Shown: positions 1-4,329 of the stretch, one piece after another
Position numbering within the stretch: position 1 is the stretch's first letter
Layout of the letters: each line of letters begins with the position of its first letter
Source: an uncultured Clostridia bacterium
Lineage (GTDB): Bacteria; Bacillota; Clostridia; TANB77; CAG-508
Length of the DNA: 11,837 nucleotides
Direction: 5' to 3'
Assembly: GCA_934120675.1 (NCBI GenBank)
Contig: CAKOUU010000029.1
Location: 1 to 11,837, forward strand
The notes under the pieces: model-generated
Database searches by the model: none
What the model was told of the DNA's origin: nothing
Seen by the model: the letters and a program-made list of their open reading frames with translations, nothing else
Made by a program: the position numbers and the translations under genes

Positions 1-70
1 TAGTTCAGTTGGTTAGAACGCTAGCCTGTCACGCTAGAGGTCGACGGTTCGAGCCCGTTCCAGGTCGCCA
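1..70 (+). tRNA. tRNA-Asp (GTC), 5' end cut by window edge
   Basis: The sequence begins at canonical position 8 (TA), so only the 7-nt 5' acceptor strand is missing. The D stem is GTTC/GAAC, the anticodon loop CTGTCAC gives anticodon GTC, the T arm is GACGG-TTCGAGC-CCGTT, and the 3' acceptor strand CCAGGTC is followed by discriminator G and an encoded CCA at 68-70. It decodes GAC/GAU. It lies 35 bp upstream of tRNA-Phe in the same direction, probably as the end of one tRNA transcript. Confidence 0.95.
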
Positions 71-105
71 TTTTTTTATATACAATATATAAGATTTATT
101 TTTTT

Positions 106-181
106 GGCTCGATAGCTCAGTTGGTAGAGCAGGGGACTGAAAATCCCCGTGTCAGTGGTTCGATTCCACTTCGAGCCACCA
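106..181 (+). tRNA. tRNA-Phe (GAA)
   Basis: This is a complete cloverleaf. The acceptor GGCTCGA (106-112) pairs with TCGAGCC (171-177), the discriminator is A178 and CCA is encoded at 179-181. The anticodon stem GGGGA/TCCCC closes the loop CTGAAAA with anticodon GAA, and the T loop is TTCGATT. It decodes UUC/UUU. A terminator hairpin begins immediately at its 3' end, so it is the last gene of the tRNA unit. Confidence 0.98.
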
Positions 182-182
182 A

Positions 183-215
183 AAAGAAGTAGTTTTTTAA
201 AACTACTTCTTTTTT
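183..215 (+). terminator. Rho-independent terminator of the tRNA unit
   Basis: AGAAGTAGTTTT (185-196) pairs with AAAACTACTTCT (199-210), with the innermost pairs opened to form the loop, and is followed by a T run (210-215). It sits directly after tRNA-Phe and separates the tRNA transcript from the RNA promoter at 228-256. Confidence 0.9.
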
Positions 216-227
216 ATCATAAAATAT

Positions 228-256
228 TTGACAAACTTAAAATAAGAATGTATAAT
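228..256 (+). promoter_or_regulatory. Consensus sigma-A promoter of the antitoxin-like RNA
   Basis: TTGACA (228-233) and TATAAT (251-256) are separated by exactly 17 bp, so both hexamers match the consensus in full. No ORF of credible size follows on this strand before a terminator at 309-350, so the promoter appears to drive a non-coding RNA starting near 262-263. Confidence 0.88.
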
Positions 257-262
257 AAAAAT

Positions 263-350
263 AGAAATGAGAGCCACAGACAATGTGTGCTACCTAAATA
301 AGTTAGATATACACCACAAAGCTCGGCTAAGCTCAATGTGGTGTATTTTT
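263..350 (+). ncRNA. Candidate antitoxin RNA (~85-90 nt), convergent with the 35-aa peptide gene
   Basis: This small transcript is inferred from a perfect promoter (228-256) and a strong terminator hairpin (309-346, then TTTTT). Near its 5' end AGCCACA and TGTGTGCT (272-278/284-291, one bulged T) can form a stem with loop GACAA. It contains no SD-led ORF. Its 3' end overlaps the 3' end of the minus-strand message for a 35-residue hydrophobic peptide, because the hairpin lies directly beyond that gene's stop codon at 349-351. This convergent layout with overlapping 3' ends is the arrangement of TxpA/RatA-like and clostridial type I toxin-antitoxin pairs. Its role is inference; the promoter and terminator are seen in the sequence. 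Confidence 0.65.
309..350 (+). terminator. Terminator of the antitoxin-like RNA, shared 3' hairpin of the convergent pair
   Basis: ATACACCACA (309-318) pairs perfectly with TGTGGTGTAT (337-346), and TTTTT follows on the plus strand. Read from the minus strand the same hairpin comes straight after the peptide stop codon, but its downstream T content is poor (ATATCTAACTTATTT), so it ends the plus transcript better than the minus one. Confidence 0.85.
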
Positions 351-456
351 ATATTTGTTTATCTGTCCACATTATGTATATAATACACAATAAGGCGATA
401 TTTATGGTTATTGAAAACATTAAACCTATAATAAGGAAAAGTATAACTTCTACCAT
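349..456 (-). CDS. 35-aa hydrophobic peptide, candidate type I toxin
   Basis: ATG at 454-456 opens a 35-codon frame ending in TAA (349-351). A strong SD, AAGGAGG (466-472), lies 9 nt upstream. The peptide has one acidic residue at position 3, an almost unbroken hydrophobic stretch from about residue 4 to 29 that can span a membrane, and a short polar tail WTDKQI. That is the build of type I toxins of the Fst/TxpA/BsrG and clostridial families, although I recognise no specific family. A promoter (540-568) precedes a ~77-nt leader in which the SD is partly paired. The gene is convergent with a small RNA on the other strand (263-350). The longer frame at 359-568 on this strand starts inside the promoter without an SD and is a shadow. 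A harmless small membrane peptide is the alternative. Confidence 0.68.
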   Translation of the reverse strand: MVEVILFLIIGLMFSITINIALLCIIYIMWTDKQI

Positions 457-462
457 AAGCCC

Positions 463-502
463 TCACCTCCTTGCTCTCGATAAAATCGAGTTTTAGAGGT
501 AA
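463..502 (-). promoter_or_regulatory. SD-sequestering double hairpin in the peptide leader
   Basis: On the minus strand TTACCTC (502-496) can pair with GAGGTGA (469-463), which overlaps the SD AAGGAGG, with one G-U pair. Inside it CTCGAT/ATCGAG (490-485/481-476, loop TTT) forms a second perfect stem. Leader structures that hide the SD are typical of type I toxin messages and of some other controlled genes. Confidence 0.6.
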
Positions 503-539
503 CACACACATCTGCTTATATCTCATTTCTACAACTAAC

Positions 540-568
540 ACTATACAATACATTTTATAAAAAATCAA
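540..568 (-). promoter_or_regulatory. Promoter of the 35-aa peptide gene
   Basis: On the minus strand TTGATT (568-563) and TATAGT (545-540) are 17 bp apart, one or two mismatches from consensus each. Transcription would begin near 533 and give a leader of about 77 nt before the ATG at 456. Confidence 0.72.
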
Positions 569-600
569 GCGAACAATAGAATTTTTTTGTAAAATTTAAC

Positions 601-643
601 AAAATATAATATATAAAAAATCTCTTTTTATATATTATATTTT
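601..643. repeat. Perfect 19-bp A+T-only inverted repeat
   Basis: Positions 601-619 are the exact reverse complement of 625-643, with a 5-nt loop ATCTC. The stem is made only of A and T, and a T-rich tract follows on the plus strand (to 658). It lies between the peptide promoter and the terminator at 671-696. It could be a weak plus-strand terminator or an extruding cruciform; no gene ends visibly at it. Nothing else is seen in 569-670. Confidence 0.85.
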
Positions 644-670
644 TTATATTATTTTTTCATAAAGCAAATT

Positions 671-696
671 AAAAAACGATAGTCTTTTGACTATCG
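671..696 (-). terminator. Rho-independent terminator
   Basis: CGATAGTC (684-677 side) and its complement (689-696) make a perfect 8-bp stem with a 4-nt loop, followed on the minus strand by TTTTTT (676-671). It ends the candidate small RNA and any read-through from the Y-polymerase operon. Confidence 0.88.
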
Positions 697-743
697 GATT
701 AAACTGATTGCGTTGTTTTCACAACGGATTACAATGTTTCATT
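671..743 (-). ncRNA. Candidate small RNA (~70 nt) with two hairpins
   Basis: A promoter (750-777) would start transcription near 743 on the minus strand, and a strong terminator ends it at 671. The RNA has no SD-led ORF. It would hold two compact stems, CGTTGT-GAAA-ACAACG (726-711) and CGATAGTC-AAAA-GACTATCG (696-677), each preceded by the same TAATC. It lies 25-60 nt downstream of the YolD-like gene, so the second stem may also end the polymerase operon. I recognise no known RNA family. The alternative is that only the terminator is real and the promoter is chance. Confidence 0.5.
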
Positions 744-749
744 AATATA

Positions 750-777
750 AGTATAACATATAAAAAACAAAAGTCAA
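750..777 (-). promoter_or_regulatory. Promoter of the candidate small RNA
   Basis: On the minus strand TTGACT (777-772) and TATACT (755-750) are 16 bp apart, and TGT just before the -10 gives an extended TGn element. It lies wholly downstream of the YolD-like gene stop and has no ORF after it. Confidence 0.6.
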
Positions 778-801
778 GAAATTTTCATCTTCTCTTTGTC
801 A

Positions 802-981
802 TTATTTTTCATCCATCTTTTTAACAAACTCTCTCCCCGCTTCTTCGATCTCATCCTCATAACCAGTCAAAGCAGAAAAAGGAGCAAACTGTGCTGACCT
901 TTGCTCTATACTCATTCGTGGTCTCTTTTTAGAAACATAATGAGGTAAATTTATAATATCACTATAATTATCTTTTTTCAT
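802..981 (-). CDS. YolD-like small protein, partner of the Y-family polymerase
   Basis: This 59-residue soluble protein carries the motif AQFAPFSALTGY (residues 30-41) after a conserved DIINLPHYVSKKRP segment, and ends in an acidic and basic helix. Small proteins with this 'QFAPF.AL.GY' core are regularly encoded beside Y-family polymerase genes in Firmicutes and resemble the YolD family (compare YqjX beside YqjW in Bacillus); their biochemical role is not settled, perhaps an accessory to the polymerase. The start is placed at the ATG in 979-981, preceded by AAAGGATGG; an upstream in-frame ATG at 1017 would add 12 residues, MFFSLWKGWKLK, which do not look conserved and lack a good SD. The gene follows the polymerase stop by 57 nt with no promoter between, so the two are probably co-transcribed. 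Confidence 0.8.
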   Translation of the reverse strand: MKKDNYSDIINLPHYVSKKRPRMSIEQRSAQFAPFSALTGYEDEIEEAGREFVKKMDEK

Positions 982-1038
982 TTTTAATTTCCATCCTTTC
1001 CAAAGGCTAAAAAACAATTTTACACCACTCTGAAATTT

Positions 1039-2535
1039 CTATGCCTTATGCCCACCAACTTGATTATTTCTATCAATAGTAGTTCCTGCATCTTGCAAAT
1101 TCATACCTTTAATAATAGCATTTTTGCCATATTTGTTTTTTATATCAATTACCGCTTTTTGCAAATTCCTTTCCTTTTTTTCTTCTTGTTGTTCTTTCTC
1201 TTTTTTATGATAATCTGTAAATAAATCAATTTGTTCAAATACTTTTCTATTTTCAGCCACCCTCACACTTATTACATTATTTGCCGTAATATTTATTCTT
1301 CTAACAATAAGATTTTTATTTATAATTCTTTCATATAGTTTCATTGTTGCATCCATTATAATCTTAGTTGAAGATGTTTGATGGTCCAAATTAATAGTTC
1401 CGTGTGCATGTTTTGGAATTTTGCGTCCATATCTATCTGTTGTTACTTCCCCATTATAACTAATATTTCTATTTGTTATATTTTCAACATCATATCCTAT
1501 TGTTAATACAATTTGATTTGTTACTAAATTTTTTTCAACCAAATCTAATGTTAATAATTCAGCCATCTCTTTTACAATTACTTTTGTATCTTCATAATTA
1601 TATGGACAATGTAATACTTGCCCTGAGCAAATACTATTTGAAGCTGGTCTGTATGCTTTTATACTTTCTATTGTTACTGGCTCATATCCCCAAGCATGGT
1701 CAATTAATAGCTCTGCATTAATTCCAAATAATTTATATAATAAATCTTCATTTTTTATAGATGTTCTTGCCACATCTCCCATAGTATAAATCCCATGTTT
1801 TTCAAGTTTTTTGGCATATCCTCTTCCAACTCTCCAAAAATCAGTAATAGGTGTATGTGTCCAAAGTAACTTTCTATATAACATTTCATCTAATCCCGCT
1901 ATTCTTACTCCATTCTTATTTGGTTGCGTATGCTTTGCAACTATGTCCATAGCAATTTTCGCCAAGTATAAATTAGTTCCCATTCCACCTGTTGCTGTAA
2001 TTCCTGTATTATCATAAACATCTTGAATTACTTTGGTTATAAGCTCTCTAGCTCTCATATTGTATGTTTTTAAATAATGTGTTACATCAATAAATACCTC
2101 ATCAATAGAATATACATAAATGTCTTCTTCCGAAAACCATTTAAGGTAAATATTATATATTTTTGTACTGTATTGCATATAATACTTCATTCGCGGTGGC
2201 GCTATTATATATGAAAGTTCCAAATCTGAATTCTTTTTTAGTGCTATATCGTCATAACTTGTTCCTGTAAATCTGTGATTTGGTGCTTTTATTTTTCTTT
2301 CTATATTTATTTCTTTGACTTTTTGTACTACTTCAAACAGTCTGGCTCTGCCTCCTATCCCATATTGTTTTAATGATGGCGTAACTGCTAGACATACTGT
2401 TTTTTCTGTTCTGCTATTGTCTGCTACTACTAGATTTGTTGTTAATGGATTTAGCCCTCTTTCTTGACACTCTACTGATGCATAGAATGATTTTAGGTCT
2501 ATTGCAATATAAATATGTTGTTCTATATTTTGCAT
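1039..2535 (-). CDS. Y-family DNA polymerase (UmuC/DinB-like translesion polymerase)
   Basis: This 498-residue protein copies damaged DNA past lesions. The catalytic acidic residues are visible: D13 in IAIDLKSFYASVE and D145/E146 in YSIDEVFID. A helix-hairpin-helix-like region lies around residues 226-260 and a little-finger domain around 295-430. QIDLF at 435-439 matches the pentapeptide with which such polymerases bind the beta sliding clamp. A charged Lys/Glu-rich linker (443-460) leads to a conserved tail ending in NNQVGGHKA, typical of the long Firmicutes UmuC-like group (around 420-500 residues) rather than classic DinB. The start has SD GGAGGTG seven bases before ATG. The promoter at 2612-2640 is overlapped by a LexA-like palindrome, so damage induction is likely. 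A YolD-like gene follows in the same operon. Confidence 0.93.
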   Translation of the reverse strand: MQNIEQHIYIAIDLKSFYASVECQERGLNPLTTNLVVADNSRTEKTVCLAVTPSLKQYGIGGRARLFEVVQKVKEINIERKIKAPNHRFTGTSYDDIALKKNSDLELSYIIAPPRMKYYMQYSTKIYNIYLKWFSEEDIYVYSIDEVFIDVTHYLKTYNMRARELITKVIQDVYDNTGITATGGMGTNLYLAKIAMDIVAKHTQPNKNGVRIAGLDEMLYRKLLWTHTPITDFWRVGRGYAKKLEKHGIYTMGDVARTSIKNEDLLYKLFGINAELLIDHAWGYEPVTIESIKAYRPASNSICSGQVLHCPYNYEDTKVIVKEMAELLTLDLVEKNLVTNQIVLTIGYDVENITNRNISYNGEVTTDRYGRKIPKHAHGTINLDHQTSSTKIIMDATMKLYERIINKNLIVRRINITANNVISVRVAENRKVFEQIDLFTDYHKKEKEQQEEKKERNLQKAVIDIKNKYGKNAIIKGMNLQDAGTTIDRNNQVGGHKA

Positions 2536-2611
2536 AATCCACCTCCATTTTTTGTTACATCACAGCTTATGCCATTTTCTTAATTTGTAACATCTTTTAT
2601 GAACTATAATT

Positions 2612-2640
2612 ATTATATCATTTTATTTTTATTTTGTAAA
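2612..2640 (-). promoter_or_regulatory. Promoter of the Y-polymerase/YolD operon
   Basis: On the minus strand TTTACA (2640-2635) and TATAAT (2617-2612) are 17 bp apart, and TGA directly before TATAAT gives an extended -10. Its -35 overlaps the palindrome at 2638-2649. The leader to the ATG at 2535 is about 70 nt. Confidence 0.75.
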
Positions 2641-2650
2641 CATATGTTTG
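2637..2650. promoter_or_regulatory. LexA-like operator between divergent promoters
   Basis: The core AAACATATGTTT (2638-2649) is a perfect 12-bp palindrome. The 14-mer TAAACATATGTTTG fits the Bacillus-type SOS box CGAACRNRYGTTYG at all but the first two bases. It overlaps the -35 of the Y-polymerase promoter on one side and abuts the -35 (2651-2656) of the small membrane-protein promoter on the other. The position and the neighbouring translesion polymerase support LexA control; binding is inferred. Confidence 0.6.
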
Positions 2651-2678
2651 TTGATATTTTTATTTTTTATGATATAAT
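2651..2678 (+). promoter_or_regulatory. Promoter of the 82-aa membrane protein gene
   Basis: TTGATA (2651-2656) and TATAAT (2673-2678) are 16 bp apart, with TGA before the -10 as an extended element. Transcription would start near 2685, leaving a leader of about 64 nt. Confidence 0.75.
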
Positions 2679-2700
2679 ATTTTTAACTTATTTTATAGGT

Positions 2701-2740
2701 TTCCTCGCTTCCACAGGAGGGCAAATAATTTTAAGGAGGA
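2701..2740 (+). promoter_or_regulatory. Structured leader with possible pseudoknot to the SD
   Basis: CCTC (2703-2706) can pair with GAGG (2717-2720), and the loop segment CTTCC (2708-2712) is complementary, with one G-U, to GGAGG of the SD (2735-2739). That would be an H-type pseudoknot hiding the ribosome site. The stretch is G+C-richer than its surroundings. The compact layout recalls small translational riboswitches such as preQ1-I, but I do not see that consensus, so no ligand is proposed. Confidence 0.35.
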
Positions 2741-2748
2741 AAATATTT

Positions 2749-2997
2749 ATGAAAAAAAGTCTTATACGGTCATGGTTTGAAATGGAAGTTTTAAAAAACA
2801 AATTAAGATATGTTTTAGCTTTTATAATACTTCCAGCCTTTTTGGCATTTTGTGTTGCAATCTCAAAGGCATCAAACACTACTAATAGTGTTGTCCTTGC
2901 TTTTGTATTAGCTTTTGCTATAACATTTATAATCTTGGCCTTGATTGTTTTTGTTATGTCGATTTTTTGGTTTATTATAAAACTAATATTCTTTTAA
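2749..2997 (+). CDS. Small two-helix membrane protein of unknown function
   Basis: The 82-residue product has a basic amphipathic start (MKKSLIRSWF, then K16-R20), a first hydrophobic helix at about 21-40, a short polar turn KASNTTNS (40-47), and a second long hydrophobic stretch to the C-terminus (48-82). The N-terminal charges suggest an in-out-in topology. I recognise no family. The start is fixed by AAGGAGGA nine bases before ATG; the open frame continues upstream to 2599 but would run through the promoter. It is divergent from the Y-family polymerase and shares the LexA-like palindrome, so it could be a damage-induced membrane peptide, comparable in idea (not in sequence) to small SOS division inhibitors. 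That function is inference. Confidence 0.75.
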   Translation: MKKSLIRSWFEMEVLKNKLRYVLAFIILPAFLAFCVAISKASNTTNSVVLAFVLAFAITFIILALIVFVMSIFWFIIKLIFF

Positions 2998-3013
2998 TTA
3001 AAACATCAACTTT

Positions 3014-3044
3014 AAGTCGCCTTTATTTAAAGGCGACTTTTATT
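3014..3044 (+). terminator. Rho-independent terminator of the 82-aa gene
   Basis: AAGTCGCCTTT (3014-3024) pairs perfectly with AAAGGCGACTT (3029-3039) over a 4-nt loop, and TTTTATT follows. It lies 17 nt after the stop codon. Confidence 0.92.
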
Positions 3045-3111
3045 ATATATTATGAAGGTTATACAACTTTCCTAATATATAAAATTACATTGCATAGAAA
3101 ATTTATTTCAT

Positions 3112-3161
3112 AAATTTTCGCGCACGAACAAATTGACTGAAAATTTCAATTTTTTTAAGTA
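3112..3161 (+). other. Weak hairpin and T run in the 3045-3199 gap
   Basis: AAATTGA (3130-3136) can pair with TCAATTT (3146-3152), with T bases after it, as a weak plus-strand terminator shape. A related segment (CTGAAAATT...AATTTTCAG) recurs at 3182-3202 over the dprA stop codon. No gene, promoter or conserved RNA is seen in the gap. Confidence 0.3.
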
Positions 3162-3199
3162 TGATAAAAAGTAGAGTTAAGGCTGAAAATTGAAAATTT

Positions 3200-4165
3200 T
3201 CAGATTTGTTCTATATCTTCATAGGAAGTAACCATTTTCGCACCTTGTTTAATTAAATCATTTGTACCAACAGAATTTATTGAATTAATATTTCCAGGAA
3301 CAACAAAAACATCTCTTCCTTGTTCTAAAGCAAAATCAACTGTAATTAATGTTCCACTCTTTTCTTTTGCTTCTATAACAATTATTCCCTGACTCATTCC
3401 ACTTATAATTCTATTTCGTGCAGGAAAATTCATCTTGTCTGGTTTAGTGCCACATGGATATTCTGATATAATTGCTCCACCATTTCTTATTATTTCATTT
3501 GCTAATTCTATATTTTCTTTTGGATAAATCATATCTAAGCCATTTCCCAGTACCGCAATTGTTTTTCCACAACCATTTTTTATTTTTCCACAATCATTAT
3601 TTATTTTTCCACAGTTCACCTGTTTCTTTCCACAGTTTTTGACGTTTTCGCATTCAATATTGGCTCCAACTGAACCCCAATGTGCATAACTGTCCACACC
3701 CTTAGCTAAACCGCTAACAATATTAACAGATTTTTCTTTTGATAAATTATATGCAAAATATTTTGCTGCTTTTTTTCCATAATCAGTACACTCTCTACAG
3801 CCTACAATGCCAATGTTTTTACCATTTAAGATTTCTTTATTTCCTCTAATGTACAAACTTACTGGTGCATCATAAATTTGCTTTAATATCTGTGGATAAC
3901 TTTTTTCACAGATGTGGATAATATCAATATTATTTTCTTCCATATATTTAATATGATAATTTAATATTTTTTCGTTTTTTGCTTCTATAATATTTGTAAC
4001 TGTTTCTTCACCTATTCCATCTACTTTTAGTAATTCTCTCTTGCTCAATTTATATATTTTTTCTGGTGTTCCATATATTTTTAGCAACTTGTTTTTTCTT
4101 ACACATCCTAATCTTTTTATTAAACTAAACCAAATCCAATATTTTTTATTTTCTAAGTTTTCCAA
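3200..4165 (-). CDS. dprA: DNA-processing protein DprA (Smf)
   Basis: DprA binds incoming single-stranded DNA and helps load RecA during natural transformation. A helix-hairpin-helix region lies near residues 45-60 (LLKVDGIGEETV). The Rossmann-like DprA domain follows with all its motifs: GIVGCRECTDYG (119-130), SGLAKGVDSYAH (151-162), AVLGNGLDMIYP (204-215), SEYP.G (234-239), FPARNRIISGMS (247-258), SGTLITVDFALEQGR (270-284) and SVGTNDLI (298-305). There is no C-terminal winged-helix domain: the protein ends at residue 321 soon after the core. Residues about 169-200 hold an extra segment, a heptapeptide repeat around Cys-Gly-Lys, where relatives have a short loop. The start is TTG (4165-4163) with SD AAGGAGG ten bases upstream; no in-frame ATG occurs before residue 75. 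It follows folD but a terminator lies between; I see no clear promoter of its own. Confidence 0.93.
   Translation of the reverse strand: MENLENKKYWIWFSLIKRLGCVRKNKLLKIYGTPEKIYKLSKRELLKVDGIGEETVTNIIEAKNEKILNYHIKYMEENNIDIIHICEKSYPQILKQIYDAPVSLYIRGNKEILNGKNIGIVGCRECTDYGKKAAKYFAYNLSKEKSVNIVSGLAKGVDSYAHWGSVGANIECENVKNCGKKQVNCGKINNDCGKIKNGCGKTIAVLGNGLDMIYPKENIELANEIIRNGGAIISEYPCGTKPDKMNFPARNRIISGMSQGIIVIEAKEKSGTLITVDFALEQGRDVFVVPGNINSINSVGTNDLIKQGAKMVTSYEDIEQI
3560..3636 (-). repeat. 21-bp tandem repeat inside dprA (four copies)
   Basis: The plus-strand word TTTCCACA recurs with exact 21-bp spacing (its enclosing 9-mers start at 3563, 3584, 3605 and 3626). In DprA it encodes the heptads NCGKKQV, NCGKINN, DCGKIKN and a terminal GCGK that merges with the normal GKTIAVLG strand. 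The array keeps frame, so it looks like slippage from the native GK codons. Confidence 0.9.
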
Positions 4166-4210
4166 TTTTTATTTTCCTCCTTTTCTATTTTTTACATTTT
4201 TCGACAAAAC

Positions 4211-4279
4211 AATGAGACAAATTTGGACTGTCCCACTTGTCTCAGGACGCAAAAAGAGACACAATAATTTGTGTCCCAC
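4211..4279. repeat. Hairpin-rich intergenic element of GGGACA/TGTCCC type
   Basis: TGAGACAA (4213-4220) is inverted at TTGTCTCA (4237-4244), with GGACTGTCC inside the loop, and a second hairpin GACACAA/TTGTGTC lies at 4258-4275. The related words GAGACA, GGGACA and GTGTCCC occur several times in under 70 bp. Short elements of this character are often dispersed in Firmicutes genomes; only one copy is visible here. Confidence 0.55.
4251..4277 (-). terminator. Terminator of folD
   Basis: On the minus strand GGGACACAA (4277-4269) pairs with TTGTGTCTC (4264-4256), nine pairs with one G-U, and TTTTT (4255-4251) follows. It lies about 50 nt after the folD stop and forms half of the repeat-like element at 4211-4279. 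Confidence 0.75.
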
Positions 4280-4329
4280 ATATTTTTATTTTAAAATTTT
4301 ATTTTCTTATTTTGACTTCAATCAAAAAT

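Noticed and set aside
106..181. tRNA-Phe as an integration site (att) for an element carrying the toxin module and polymerase
   Set aside because: No integrase is present and I see no second copy of the tRNA 3' end within the window.
359..568. 69-aa minus-strand ORF across the toxin region
   Set aside because: It starts within the promoter at 540-568, has no SD, and runs in another frame through the structured leader. The SD-led 35-codon frame is the better gene.
2701..2740. preQ1-I riboswitch
   Set aside because: The size and SD-pairing idea are similar, but the conserved loop and A-rich tail of that class are not present and the downstream gene is not a known queuosine transporter.
2599..2748. 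N-terminal extension of the 82-aa membrane protein up to 2599
   Set aside because: The extension would cross the LexA-like palindrome, the -35/-10 elements and the leader; the internal ATG at 2749 has an ideal SD.
3563..3640. CRISPR-like array because of the 21-bp periodicity
   Set aside because: The repeat-spacer structure is absent, the units are contiguous and in frame with dprA; it is a coding tandem repeat.
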